Source: Laetiporus sulphureus 93-53
Taxonomy: Eukaryota > Basidiomycota > Agaricomycetes > Polyporales > Laetiporaceae
Assembly (NCBI RefSeq): GCF_001632365.1
Contig: NW_024468533.1
Coordinates: 309,836 to 373,835, forward strand
Length of the DNA stretch: 64,000 nucleotides
Reading direction: 5' to 3'
Shown here: positions 25,730-41,836 of the stretch, one piece after another
How the letters are laid out: every line of letters starts with the position of its first letter
How positions within the stretch are numbered: position 1 is the first letter of the stretch
Program-made: the position numbers and the translations under genes
Notes under the pieces: generated by a model
Database searches by the model: none
Told to the model about the DNA's origin: nothing
What the model saw: the letters and a program-made list of their open reading frames with translations, nothing else

Positions 25730-26857
25730 AATATCAATGTATGGCCGTCAGTTGCGGCAGCATTCGACGGGCCACAGCACTCGGATGAGCAAGAATGCGC
25801 CACCAGCGCCACGCGTGATGAAGCGTGATGACACGCGCCGTGACCTGTGACTTTTTCGTTTCCCTTGGAGCGTCGATTTTTGCAGCAAAACTTTCCTCGC
25901 TGCTCGACGGCACATTCGCCAACGACGACAACAGCGATGCCGGTCTGTCTCCTCGTCGGACATGCTTAACGCTAGCTCATCCATTCCTGTCTCTACCTTT
26001 GCACTTTGGATAATCTGGAAGACTTTCGTGGCTGCCTTCAACCGAGTCCTGTCGCGATGCTCACCTCTGCTGTGGTCAAGACTACCTCAGACACAACGAC
26101 ACCTATGACACCTGTGGCCTGTGGACATGTCTAGCACTGGATTTCATTTTTCGCTTTAAGCTCCCTGTGCTCGCTCGCTGTTAGCATCTATTGCTGTTAC
26201 TCCTTCCGCCACCGGACCAGGCTGGTTACCGTATCATCGGGGCTATCTATACTGGTGTATTCAAGTCCTTCGTACCTCCGCGTTGAATGCACGACATATC
26301 GTGTCAACTTCATTGGCTCTGAACAGGTAGGTTGGCGAAATCATTGAACCAGGGCTCAGAATCGTCGCACCTCCCAGCGCGGTAGTCGTTGTAGATGGAA
26401 TTCTCACATCCGAGGTCTGTGTGGCTGGCTCGTATGTATATGTTTCCTGCGCTACTATGCAACGCGTCACAACTGCGTGCGACTCACAGGGTCTGTCGAC
26501 CGACGTCTCTCTTCTGTCTACCCTGGAAGTGATTCCGTCTGCTTCGTGTCTCTTTTCCCGCCCTTTATGGTTTCGTTCGTCAAAGGTGTCTTTCATATAC
26601 ACGCAACACATATCTTTGGAATGCCAGGTTAGCGATTGGTCTACATCTTTCCCTCTTCCCAGTGCAACAGTGTAGCACAACTGCAGCATGCCCACATTTA
26701 CTCAAGTCTAGGATTCTCTTGTCCGTATTGCGCACTCCGATGATCTAAAGTCCTCGGATGCCTTCAAAAGAACACAGTTGTACATGCCCAATATGCGCAT
26801 TTAGACTACTATCGGCGTATTCGCTATACTTGGGCTGGACTCTTACTTGCCATGGTT
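25730..26857 (+). pseudogene. Decayed gene block B (source side of an inverted duplication)
   Basis: The plus strand contains coding-like pieces (FFVSLGASIFAAKLSSLLDG, WKTFVAAFNRVLS, ASIAVTPSATGPGWLPYHRG, VCVAGSYVYVSCATMQRVTT, KVSFIYTQHIS, TTIGVFAILGLDSYLPW) separated by stops. The same pieces occur on the minus strand at 53305-54373, so the block is duplicated in inverted orientation. It looks like a multi-pass membrane protein, but I cannot name the family. Whether an intact transcript exists is unclear. Confidence 0.5.
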
Positions 26858-28472
26858 CCCTAGGCCACTGTCAGCCGGCGTACTTACCAAGGTGGAGGTG
26901 GATTTCTCTTCGTTCCTCTGCTTCAGCCTATCGTGCATCTGTTAGAGCATCAATTCCATGAATAGCCAGGTTATCCAGGCTCTCAGGGGTGCGGCTAGCT
27001 CTCGTACCCTCACCCCTCGCCTTTAGTGTCCGGAGGATTACCGTATGCAATTATGCTTATTCTTACTCTTGATACTGTACGGAGGGACGTTCGCGGCATA
27101 ATATCAAGGGTTCTAGGCCGCTGCCAGCATACTGGTAGCTCAATACCCGTTTTTATGTGGCATGCAACGGTGTTTGATGCTTGCGTATCTCCAGCAAGTG
27201 CGATTCAGGTATAAGCTTTACTTTGCGTCCCTTTGGCCTTATGTATAGGTATCGCTACTCACATCGTTGCATTCAGATGCAGGTCATTTCGCTGAGAACG
27301 TGCTCGTATCGTTGGACTTTCATCCCATGGGTAAGCATTCTGGCTCTTGCTTTCCGCCGCCCTAACACGCGAGCCTCAGCAGTGTTCTAGTGCAACAGCA
27401 TAGCATGGAGGTTGTCAAGGCCTGTCCGAGCTGACCGGTATTCTCCACGTCCTCGTCAGCAAATGGCAATGTTGATCTCAACCTGGTCCCTTTGTCAAGG
27501 CATTGTGTTGAACTGCGTGTAGCTCTTCGGCGATCTTTGATTTCCCGGTCGAAACGATGGGTATCTCTGCAGCCAGCATTCTACTCTTAAAGTCATGCGA
27601 TCGGATAATTCGATCTCTTCGTCGCATGCGCACCGTCCGCGCCTCGATCACGGATTGAAGTTCTTGCGATCTCGTCGTCATGGTTTCAGGTTATATGAGT
27701 TTCTTCTGAGGTTCCTCGCAAAGATCCAGCGAAACGTGCACCTCGGGAAGATGTGTCCCGAATCAGTTAAAATCTGAGGCGTGCCATGCAGGAGCCTGCG
27801 CAGCATGTGGTTCGCATGAATAATTCCGCGATTATGATCTTAGCCAATTGCGACTTCTATTCTTCAACTTGACAGGCTATCTTTTCCTGTAAGTCGAAAT
27901 CCTAGTTTTCCTTTGTTCATCTCGTCGTATCACCGATTCACGTTTATATGCTGAACCGCTTTTGTCTCTCTTTGGTGTAGTGCCGCTCTTCACTCTTGGT
28001 ATGGCTTCGCTGTGATCTGCTCCGTGGGTCTAGTGCATTCTGAAACCTTAGCACATCGCACCACATCGAGACACCGCCTCCACTTTCATGCCAACATTGC
28101 GTTCTTCTGGACCCTGGAACGTCACTTGGTTGCATTGCTGCAAGGGACAAGGCGCCCGTACCCAGGCGACGCAGAACTGATGACGAGGTCGGCCGCCGGC
28201 ATCGAACGTAAGGGACCATCCCGATAGTTGCCGCTTTCTGCTTATTCTGTCCTTCAGAGTAAATTGTATCATGGATTTCGTGAGCTGGATGGTATGCATA
28301 CTCGTCCATTTGCATGCGCTTTTCTCACATGAACGCCAGCTACACGAGGCATCGGCCGTTGCGCCTATCGGGCCTAGCTTTGAGTAATGCGCAGAAGTGA
28401 CTTGGTATATCCATGTGTTGAGCATTCGTCTCCATACGAACTTCTACCCTCTCATTTGAGTCTACTGCAGAC
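26858..28472. other. Intergenic, nothing firm
   Basis: Homology with the inverted copy ends near 26857. Beyond it lie only short frames; the last few hundred bases are presumably the promoter of the membrane protein starting at 28473. Confidence 0.35.
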
Positions 28473-30468
28473 ATGGCGACGGAAATTGAGACAATAGCAG
28501 GAGCACTGCTTGTAGAGATGTTTGTGGCCGTGATGTGAGCTCATTGACGAAACACATCTCCTGACCCGATGCCTCTTTGTTGACTACTCTGTTGCAGGCT
28601 GTATGGGATCACGACTACTCAGTCGTACGTGTACTGGTGGAACTACCCGTTCGACAGCTCTATGACAAAGAGAACGGTCTTGGTTGTCTGGTGAGCACTG
28701 TATCGTGATCTGAGAGCTATGGCGGTCAAACTTCTTTCCAGGTTCCTAGAAACAATACACACTGCGTTTTGTCTAGACATGATCTACGAATATGTGATCA
28801 CCGACTTCGGCAACTTAGCTCGAGTGGAGTTGATAGTGTGGTATGTCGCGCTATTTCAAACACTTTCTTCTCGATCAAAATGAATCAGTGTTATCCAGGA
28901 GCGTCGGGGTGAGCTTTACGGTCGATCCGAGCGATGCGTATTTCATCTGACTGGGTTAGGCTACTGTTATAACAGCGGTATCTTTCTTTCGCTGGTTATG
29001 TAACGTCATCTGGCTGAAATAAATGTGCTCGCTTCATAGGTGATTATAGCAGCCGTTGTACAGAGGTACGAGCATTTACCCAGTTCGATGGATGAGGAAT
29101 GTGCTGACGGAACATAACAGTTTCTTTATTCATCGCATCTGGATTTGCGAGTAATTTCTATAAGGCGAGCGATAAAATGCCACTCATCGATCTTACAGTG
29201 AGCGGCCGGAATCATCTTATAACCGCTATACCGGTGAATTATGTAGCAACAGATGCATCGAGCGTGAATTTACTAATGGTTTAGGCTGTGTTCTTGTTTT
29301 GTCGAGTCTGTAAGTACTGAAGGTTTTCGTTCAATTGAGTTTTTAATTCTCTTCACTAATTTACCACAGGCCTAGGTTGTGGTATGGCCTTGCAAATCAA
29401 TGTGGTCACCTCCCAACTTACAATATATGAATTGTTCCCAGCAACATCCAGCTTCACGTGCGTGTACGCCCTCCGCGCGTCATGCGATTGTTTTACACAC
29501 ATTCATCTCAGATGGAAGATTGAGCATTGGTCTAGGTTTCGAGAATCTATCGGACCACTGGTAGGCAGCAGTAGGCGTTACTTAACGCATTCGAAATCTC
29601 TGACCAGTACGATTCATAGGTTACTTTGACATCCGGTCTTAGCCTCGCAGCGGTGGTCGACTTCATTATTGCATCGTTTCTCATGTACTATCTACAACAA
29701 GGTCGTAGTGGAACGAGAAGGTGTGTACGGGGGAACTGGGTGTCTACATAAGTCGTTACATTGTGGTTACAGAACGGATCACCTCATCAAGTCTCTGCAA
29801 GCATACGTGATCAACACGGGTAGTTTGACGATGTGCGCGATTTGCTTCATGCTGACTTGTGATTTCTTACTCTAAATCGAGCTACAGGCTCGTTTCGATA
29901 GCAATTCTGATGACGGTGCATCATTTTTGACTATCGCTACACGAGCATTCGTTGACAGTTGCCTCAGTTTCTATTCTATAAGAACAGTCTCCTCTTCACC
30001 GGGCTGGTCGAAATCCAAAGCAAGCGTGCGTATAAGCCTCGATATCACTTCTGCGTGACCAGCTTCTTCATTGACCTTACGCAGTATATGCCAACTCCTT
30101 CCTTGCGACGTGCGTCGTCGATTCTTTGAGATCATCAGTTCGTGTTAACATCTTCGAAAGATTGAACGCTCGTGAGCGACTGAGGAGTCTTCCGGGAACG
30201 GTAATAGATGACGCTATTACGATGCGTTTCACTGCAAGGGACCCAACAGGACAGGTGCAAAGCGTTCCGATGGTCAGTCTGCAGAATCTGGCTGGATATT
30301 TCGTTGACATTGCCTTCATAGAGGCACATCGACATATATCAGACCATCATAGGGACGGTCCAAGCCGGTAGTGGTGAAGGTCTTCCAAATGCATCAACTG
30401 CGACGATGTTGGAGATGAATACGTTCAAGGAGAATGATAGCAAATCGAAGGCTGAGGTCCTACCCTAG
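28473..30468 (+). CDS. DUF6534-type multi-pass membrane protein
   Basis: Membrane protein of the Agaricomycete DUF6534 type; function unknown. The ATG at 28473 gives MATEIETIAGALLVEMFVAV. After an intron follows LYGITTTQSYVYWWNYPFDS (family LYGxxxxQxYxY), then LETIHTAFCLDMIYEYVITD FGN, the second family hallmark. Weaker exons contain VIIAAVVQ, FFIHRIWI and VSGRNHLITAIP. The DUF6534 domain itself is clear: LTSGLSLAAVVDFIIASFLM with YYLQQGRSGTRR, then TDHLIKSLQAYVINTGSLTM and, after introns, FERLNARERLR. The tail ends KSKAEVLP and TAG at 30466-30468. At least eight short introns are needed; those between about 28880 and 29400 are uncertain. Confidence 0.68.
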
Positions 30469-31040
30469 CGGGAACGACTGTCCCATCTTGTCCATGCATT
30501 CAGCCTTCTCGGCTGATGCGTTATCTTCAATATTTGTTTTTTCCCTTCACGCGATGTCAATCAAGCATCTTATGTTTCAGTATTGAGAGGCTCGCAACGT
30601 GTCCCATCCGCTTCAATTAAAAATCATTATACATGAGATGTCGATCGATTACATTATTTCGCATAAAATGATATACGTGCATGGCCGCGGCAGCGGTGTG
30701 GGAGTAGCCGGACGCCTTGACATGGACTACCATAGGTCACTTAACAATAAAGGCCATATGCAATGACATTACCGAAATGAAGACTCCAGCTGCTTCAGAC
30801 GGCATTTCCGTTCTTCATGTCTATTGACCTTGTTTCTGGCCAATCCTGTTTCGATGTCTGTTCCGATATATCGGTCATCTGGTGCACCTCGACGTTTACT
30901 GTAACCTTCAAAGAGATCAACATAAGTGAATGGTGGGAACTATTCTCGATCGCCGCCCACCTGCGCAGCCTGACTCGGCGAGACATTTTTGGGGTCTTGT
31001 GAGTTCTGCAGCTGTTTGTTGACAAGAGTTTTCGACCTGA
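30469..31040. other. Convergent intergenic region
   Basis: Between the stops of the two converging DUF6534-type genes. No gene is supported. Confidence 0.4.
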
Positions 31041-32710
31041 TTACAGTGAACCACGTACTCGCGGTGCCGCTCGGAACGTCGATACAACGACGTTGTCGCT
31101 ACTGTGGATCAGAATCGCTCGCGAATTCAAGCTGGCCATCACGGAGTTTCCGTAACTATAACAAATGAAATGAGTCTCACGTCACGAGATGAGTTTTCAA
31201 AACGCTGCACACGTACAGCTTGCACAAGGGATAGTTGAAGGCTGGTCGTCCCTGTCAGTGACTTCGCTGGTCAACCATACGAGGTCAAGCGCACCCAGAT
31301 GTAAGCCTCCCGCCTGAGCAGCACGTTAGTTAGCCAAGGTAGAAGACACATCCGCAACGTACCTGACATACAAACGCGATCACATCTGCAACTGCAAAAC
31401 TCGCAGTCAACAGACCGTTGGACACGGTCACTGCATGGGGACGTCAACGTCGGATCTGCACCGCGACTACCATAACACTCACGTTGGATTATTCTCGACA
31501 CGATGGTGTTGGTGCGAGGGAAAGCCGAGCGTTTCTTTCGCTGTCGCGCGAACGATATGTAAACACTGTCCGCTCAAAATCAGCAGTTGGGAAACTGACC
31601 AGATACCATACAAGTGTGGATGTAATCATTATGTCCGTAATGGCAGCTGCACCGAGCCAGACTATGACAGCTTCCTGTAATATTTTTTAGAAGAAACCTC
31701 TTGCTAGAAAGGTAAGACCGTACCTTATACCGCCCAAATTGAGTGAAGATGGGCCTGAATGCCACAACGATAGATGAGGCAATTCCTCCGACTACATAGC
31801 ATGCGAGCGTGAGTCTTATCACGACAATTACACGATTCTGTGAACTCACGGCAGCCAACCACAGAGGTCACAATCAGTATGCAAACGAGCCATCGTAGGC
31901 CCGTGAGTTTGTGAATACGCCAGATGTAGAATATCTGAGCCTGCATTGCGATAATGCCCTGCAAAAGGCGAAATGATTTACATCTTCTCCTTGAAATGTC
32001 ATGATCAAGTACATACAACCATCGACTCCTCTGTAAAGAGCATGTCAGTGGCGATTGGCGTCAACTTCATCATTTTTCTATTCAGAATCTCACCTGTCTC
32101 GAACACTGCGATATAATTTAGCTAAGCGCTTACCGTGAAAAAATCGGAGACTTACGCCAGTTTGCAACAGTTACGCTCGTGGCGTTTCCTACATCATGGG
32201 CATATAGTAAGATTGAGACGTTCCTCCGTCTGGCTTTGTAGTCGATGTAGACGCACCAAAATTGTTCACAAGTACATTGTAGATGAACGCTATGTTGAAT
32301 ATAGTGTTTAACGTATCCGCGAAGAAGAGGATTGCAACCTATCAGTTATCAGCGATGGTTCTACGCTGTCGCCACCGTCCCCCCCTCTCACATAACACTT
32401 GACCCATCTCGCGTCTCTGCGAGGCAGATCAGTCAGCCGATCACCGCACCCAGCACTTCTGAACGACGTACGCCGGATAGTTAGAGAAGTAGAAGAACGT
32501 CTGAGTGACCATTACTCCATACAACCTGGGATTGAATCTCAAGGGCATCGCAAACAATCTGCAAGGAGATAATCGTACATGACATTCAAGAATATTCCGA
32601 CCAAAGTAGGTCCATCTCTGCCAAATCAAAGTCAGACCGACCCTATCGATTGTGACATTCACGTACATGTATTTGGCCAAGGCTGCAGCCTCTGCACACG
32701 AAATCGACAT
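31041..32710 (-). CDS. Second DUF6534-type multi-pass membrane protein
   Basis: Same protein type as the gene at 28473 but on the opposite strand. A possible ATG lies at 32710 (MSISCAEAAALAKYM), though the N-terminal exons are uncertain. Firm stretches: RLYGVMVTQTFFYFSNYPAY (about 32480-32540), VAILFFADTLNTIFNIAFIY then NVLVNNFG, IIAMQAQIFYIWRIHKLTGL, SSIVVAFRPIFTQFG, GAAAITDIMITSTLVWYLVS, VSNGLLTASFAVADVIAFV and, near the end, FNYPLCKLY joined by an intron to GNSVMASLNSRAIL. The final residues are FRAAPRVRGSL before TAA at 31041-31043. The domain order matches the family throughout and no internal stop is forced, so it is probably intact. Confidence 0.68.
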
Positions 32711-35264
32711 GGTTCAAGGAAGTTGGGTTGGAGAAGGCACTGCCTGGCAGAGCAAAGTCGGAGATGGTGAAGTCCCGGAGGACTAAATAGCCATGGCGAC
32801 AAAGCCCGAACAGAGTCATGGAAGTTGGGGACAGGTGACGGGCTGCGAGGCAGTGCCACGCTTCTGCGGAACGCCCATAACATAGTAACCTGTGCCTCAT
32901 TGCTCGCTAACCTCCACTCAGGGGAGATGAAGCGATAGGCATTGAGCCACTTGTTCAAGACGAAAGGGAGCAGATAGAAGGGCACCCTGCCAACCGGACA
33001 ATAGCACAGTGACCAAGCACAAGACACCTTCCGTGCAATCGGGACTTCCATGTCCCATATCCAAAGAATAGATGCATCTAGTCAGCGGAGATCAACCGAA
33101 CTTGGCAGTTGTGGCCACCTATAATGGAACGGACGACAAGCAATGAGGGGAATTCGTGGGCTTATTTACGTATTGAGCGCTATATGGAAGGCATCGTGGG
33201 GTCGGCTGTTCCACTTTAGTGCATGGAAGGAACACCTTCGGATAAGAGTGGCCGGAGTCATATCGGAGCCTTGCGTCAGAGGCCGGGAGCTTGAAAGTTC
33301 CGTGAAGGCTAGCGCAAGTATGTTCATTTCAACTGGTTTGTTTGGTATGGTTCGATTGAGCCTCCATGGTTTGATGCCGCCAGCAAAGATTGAAGCGAGA
33401 CTGTGTGCCAAAGCTGACATGCAAAGACCACAATACTGGCATGCGGAAAAGGAGCTTCGTACGGATCAGCCCGGGGAGATGCCGCGCTATGTGGATTGGC
33501 TGCAATTGAATTGAAGCCGAAGAGGGCCGGTTAGGCGCAGCCACGCGTCAGAACAACATTGATCATGCGCAGGATGCAACGCGGTAAGACAATGGAAGGT
33601 GGCTCACAGCAGCCCCTGTACTCACAGTCGAGCGCGGTCAGCCTGATACACGAAGAGTACTCGTGCAACCATCGTGGCCTGCGAGCCAGAAATTTTATTC
33701 ATTATCTGCTCACCTTTAGACAGATTTTCTAAAGGCATGAAATGTTGCTGGTATACATGAACCTATAGATGAAATCTAGATTCCATCGTGCACTCCTATG
33801 AACTCATCGATCGGACGGCCCTGCCTTCTACTTGCTACGCAGATCATTAGTAACAGGGTAGAACTATGAACGAAATCGAACAGTGCGCAAAGATATTGCA
33901 AAGTGTTCAACGCCACTATCCGCGAGGTTGAGTAGTCAGCAGGTCGCTACGGGAGAACAGTTGTCTAGAGGAGACGTTAGAGTAGGGAGGAAGCGGGCTA
34001 CTGTCCCCTCAATGTTCGAGCTCCATGATCAAACGCTTCAATGTTACGTCAATTGAAGTCTGATAGCGACCGCTGAAAGTCATATATCAACGAGGCGAAA
34101 GTAAAGGATATAACTTACGGTTCTCGACGGCAGACATACCCATGTACAGTGTATTCTGCAACACCACATTTCATATAAACCACCGTGGCGCACTCGGATC
34201 TTCGTAAGACAGTTACGGATGGCAATTCCCTCAATTATGGTAATCGTGGAAGTTGAATTCGTGAAGGAGAAGTTCATCGATCCTACGATCCAGACGACTT
34301 ACCGAACAGTTTGTCCACTTTTGCAGTCGTTCGACACTGTAGATTCTCGAGACTGGCTAGTGTTCGGCCTGATGAATTCGCTGATGGGTCATGTAGTCTG
34401 ATCACGCTGCTCCTGGAGTCCGACACGACAGTAACAGCTTGGACATGTATCATAGAAAGTAGAACTCCGACCAGTTCGCGTTGGCGGCCCGGCTTATGTG
34501 GCTTTCGAAGCGCCGGAGCGCGTTGAAAGAAACCGCTCCGGTCTCGTTCAAATCAATATCCGTCCGGTTTGCTTTCACGTACTAGCCACGATTCTTCGGA
34601 TCGCCCGACCTTCCCACTGCGCTTCAGCTTTCCCTTCTCTGTGCGGCTCTCACAGATCCGCAAGAAGCACCATGCTTTCCGCATAGGCGTCTGGTGCTGA
34701 TATTCTGCCAATGAGGTGCGCTTAGGGAACTGCCAGTGTTGATCATAGATCCTGCCAATGAGGTGCGCTTTCACACTCATGCGACACAGCCGATTGGGAC
34801 CGTTCATAATTGAAGTCGATGACACTCTGTTCAACGGCCGCGACGACGTGTTCCACATGCTAAAAAGAGGTTGAACCAGCACTTGGCATGTGCGTGAATG
34901 ATTGCTCTTAGTCAACACTCGTGCCAGTTCATGGAATCCGAGTATCATGAAAGGTACAGAAGCTATCACTTCCGGGACGCCCCAATTTTTGAGTTTGCTT
35001 CAGTGCACTGTTTCACCTTCATCAGTCTAGAAGGCTTGGCAGTGTTTTCGGAACTTGTGTAACCCTGACAGACGTGCGGTGCGTCGACGATCAATGACGG
35101 CTACCTGTCGCCCGCGGCCAACGGCTTTTGCTGCATTCTCATGTCAAAATATCGCAAATCGGACGGGAAGTCGACTTCAGCTAGCCTACTTCGGTCTGGG
35201 ATCCACTCCTCCCTACAAAAGATGGACGCACTTCATGAGAGTCAACTTTCGCAAAAGCGCGAGG
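32711..35264. other. 2.5 kb without a supported gene
   Basis: Frames of 60-140 codons occur on both strands, but none resembles a known family. It should hold the GMC oxidoreductase promoter. The 19-base direct repeat CTGCCAATGAGGTGCGCTT lies at about 34704 and 34750. Confidence 0.35.
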
Positions 35265-38202
<2,938 letters not shown>

Positions 38203-40617
38203 ATCAAAGTGCGGGGATCACGTTCATATGATTTGTTACGAAAGCTTTGTAGTTTAGCGTCGTACTCTATGTATCACAGATTTTGGATTGGTATTTTCGT
38301 CGACTGCACGGCTATCATAGTGGATGAGGAACAGCATATCCGGCTTTTGCACGCAGACGTCGACTCCGATAACGCGACGCTGCTTGTTAACCGCTGTCGA
38401 ATTGAACGTCAGCGTCAGCGTGGAGGTTTTTGACGTTATAAATATCGAATACCGTGTTTTATCAAAACCGTCGCTGAATGTCCGTATTTAGCATTTATTT
38501 GGCATTTCAGACCCGTACTCAAAAGTGCGCTCGACTCTACATACATCCATTGCAACAGACTGGCAGACATAGAAAGCTCCCACAATTACTTGTGCATCTT
38601 CCGAGTCATTTTCGGAAAGGACATACATATTATACACCATAGTCAATAAATTGCATCGCAGGTGCAACGGGTTAGCTTACCGCAACAGCTATAACGACCA
38701 TTCGACGGAATATACCATACCGCGCGTAGGCCTTTACTTTGGTGTTCATCTCGTAGAATTGTGAGCGCCCCGTTTACGCGGCCATACGAAAAACAGGTCG
38801 AATATGATACATACGAGCTGGAGAGAGCATGACCGCATCCATGTCAACAAATCCGAGCAAACAAGAGGCAGGTCAGAACAGGACATGCAAAAGGACAAAG
38901 GACATCTATCACCGGCCTTGATGGTGGCATAGAGAGTGCGAAGCATTGAGCAGATTGTGTGAGGTGTGAACATACGAGCCAGCCACGTAAATGAAGAGGA
39001 CATCTCCGTCTATGATGGGTCTGCTGCACTGGAAAGTACGGCACGGTAGATTCCGATCCCAGCGTAATCTGTTTGCGAATCCAGAACTTTGAGCCAATCA
39101 AACATGCGAAACATACCATGCTCTTTTAGCGAGGACGAATCAATAGTCTGATCGATACCTTGATTCGCATAGCGACGCGAGCACAGAAATCCTGCACACA
39201 GAAGCAGTACACCACACAATTACGCAGATCGACAGAGCTCATGTATCTTCTGAGCGCAATGAAAGCTTTAGTGAGAATTAGGAATGACGATGGGAACAGC
39301 ACAGCATAGCTTGTGAGATCCGTACGATTTACCAGCTACAGCGCAGACAATGAAGACAGACGGAGCCTTACATGCCCTCCGAATGGAGAACAAGGTCGCG
39401 CGGGGGTTGTCGTCAGGGACGTGTGCCCTCCAGCAGGAATATGGGAGTTTTGGTGCAAGGGTCGACGAGAAACACTGATGTCCAGGAGAGGCCTTCGCGA
39501 ACAATAGGTACGCGTAATCGCGCTCTGTCACTCGGTGAAAGACTTGCAGCATGGGTCCTCGAAGCAACGTCCGAGAGTAATAAGTTGCGATACAGACACG
39601 ACAACGTAGAGAGCAGAGGATTGATGAGCAGCAGCGTTCGCAGTAACGTAGCAGGAATAGGCTAGACGCAACCAAGGTTGACTGAGAGGGAAGGATTCTG
39701 ACTATACATTCGCCGAGCATTTCTTGAGTAGCAACATAAGATAGCGCATATGCAGAGCGAATTAAGACATTTTAGAAGACGATGCTCACATGGAGAAACG
39801 TGGAAGCGTTCAAGTATGACGGATCTATTGCACTTGAAAGCACAGCACGCCTCGCTCTACTCTCATAGCAAGCAAGAATGCATACTGCAGAGCTTGTTTT
39901 GAGTGAAAGAACGAATCCTGCAGCGCGTTTCAGTGCAAAGACCCGCGCAAAGCCACGTTCCCGGGTCGCGATGGTGTCGGCAGAGTATGAGCGCGAGAAC
40001 ATCTCGATAGCCAGTATTGGAAGTACTCAGAACTACCTCTATTTTTCATGTCGACGAAAGCTTACACCGTTACTTACCAAAAAAATAAAAGAAATCAGGG
40101 AGAAGATTGAGCAAGGCGGGCACACGATGCGAGTTGGGCACCAGGTGCGCTCAAAGCCTCTAGCAGTAGCCATGGAAGCGAGACCATTCAGAGCTAGATT
40201 TTACAGCAGCGTTTGAAGAAGTAGATGTCGCCGTCGAACGATGTTGATATCGTCAAGCAGAGGGACGAGAAAAGTGGTGGGGGAAAAAGAGTTTGGCGCG
40301 AAGGGAAAACCCGGATGTGCCCGAACTGAACGGGCATGCCACGCGCGTCTAGTCACGGCGCTTGTCCTGTTCTGTCACAGCGGCACGCGTCACAGTCGAC
40401 GCGTGGTGCCAGCACCGTATTGAACGGGATGAAGGAGAAATTGCAGAAAAATGTGACATCGAGCTAGAAGCTGGGCAATTGCGAGCAGTAATACGCAGAG
40501 CTGTCATCGTCGACGTGAAACACGGTGGCGTCGTGGCATCAATATCACACGAGTTACGTGGGCGTGACAACGGCACGCCATCCCTTTCCGTCTGACCTGC
40601 TTCATTCGCTCTCCTCT
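38203..40617. other. Accessory region with weak internal repetition
   Basis: No gene is supported. Minus-strand fragments reading YRAVLSSAADPS (about 39011-39046) and RAVLSSAIDPS (about 39814-39849) are similar at DNA level (27 of 36 bases by eye), which suggests a duplicated and decayed gene piece, possibly from a membrane protein. The longest frame (39268-39720, minus, 150 codons) has no recognised domain. Confidence 0.3.
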
Positions 40618-40861
40618 CACGGCAGACATAATGCGATTTACCAACATGGAAAATTGTGTGTAAATGTCGACTGATTTCTTACACATGCAGCAAATATTTG
40701 CAACCACGGCACTTCATGTTGAAAATGTTTCACTTTGGCTGCGAATGTGCATTATTTGCCATTTAAATACTATATTGGCAAATCTTTGTCACAAATGTAA
40801 GACATCAGCCGACATTCCCACACTATTTTTCACACTGATAAATCACATCATGTCTGCCGTG
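40618..40861. mobile_element. MITE with long imperfect terminal inverted repeats
   Basis: The 244-bp element begins CACGGCAGACATAATG and ends CATCATGTCTGCCGTG. The inverted repeats pair over at least 63 bases at roughly 80% identity by eye, and weaker pairing continues further inward. TCT flanks it on both sides (40615-40617 and 40862-40864), a plausible 3-bp target duplication. The interior is AT-rich and non-coding. CACGG termini with a 3-bp duplication faintly recall CACTA-type DNA transposons, but the superfamily is not certain. Confidence 0.7.
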
Positions 40862-41346
40862 TCTGGTTCTGCTCGATCCGTCGTTCTTGCATGTTTTTAC
40901 TAAGAGGACTTGGATTATCTTCTTGGCTGTATCGCAATGGCTATTTTATAACAATCCTTTGTTGCCGTCCGTCTTCTGAGCTACAAGACTACCATCGACT
41001 ATACTCCTGAGACTCGTTCTGGGAGCCATCAATCCAGCTCGATACTTCAGCGATCATCATGTGCGAATACCTCTCGAAGTGCGCGATATATTGTGCTCAT
41101 CTCAAGAGCCTCGATGTGCGAATCTCAAGTGTGTCAAAGTATCGGTATGCAGTCATTCATAATGCTATCCTTCTGGCTTGTGATCCTCATGCATAGCCTA
41201 TCTCTTGGGATCGATGCAGATCCTGAGCTATCTCTAGGCCTCCGCCGCAAATGAAAGTGTAGAAGGACGAAGATCTCCTCGAGGAACGCCTTTGGTCAGT
41301 GCACATCCCGTGAATATCGACTCGAGGACAGCGATGGTCAGAGCGA

Positions 41347-41740
41347 TTACATAGAGCTTGAAGGGACGTGATCGAATGCAGATGATTCCATCTTAATCTG
41401 TTCGACGAAGTGTTGATGAAGTGAGCACCCTATTGCAGTGAACGTCGAGGCGATTAGACTGATCACGTTCTCATCACTCACCGTTCCCGGAGCTATGCAC
41501 ATCAGCCGCGGATGCTTGGAGTGGTACATGGAGTAGTGGCACGGTGGAGGATCGGATAGTGCCGAGCAATCGCTGGCTAGCTGGCATGTGCAATCCCAAT
41601 TCAGGCTGGGGCGCAATGGATAACACGAATGGTACGCATCCCACCAGTGTGTAAATTGTTCCTATGCTCATTACAAGTCTCGTCTCGTTCTGATGAACTA
41701 TGCGAGTAGTGATTTGCAAAGTTCTGCATATCCATGCCAT
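41347..41740 (-). pseudogene. Membrane-protein gene remnant
   Basis: The minus strand reads ICRTLQITTRIVHQNETRLV, then MSIGTIYTLVGCVPFVLSIA, and further down a hydrophobic piece near 41330 (LYVIALTIAVLESIFTGCAL) in another frame. The layout resembles the uncharacterised membrane proteins elsewhere in the window. No complete gene can be assembled. The Gypsy element's 3' LTR begins about 100 bp upstream of its apparent start. Confidence 0.35.
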
Positions 41741-41831
41741 CTGACATGATGAAGTTGGTAATATTTTTGTCGTCTCAAAATCTGCCGTGCATTGACAGCT
41801 TATTGCTTGATCAGGTCAGTTAGATGGCCCA

Positions 41832-41836
41832 GTAAG
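41832..41836. repeat. Target site duplication GTAAG, left
   Basis: GTAAG directly precedes the left LTR and is repeated directly after the right LTR at 50641-50645, as expected for Ty3/Gypsy integration. Confidence 0.85.

Noticed and set aside
33143..33514. 123-codon plus-strand frame upstream of the GMC gene
   Set aside because: No domain, no intron pattern, and an overlapping antisense frame of similar quality; likely chance.
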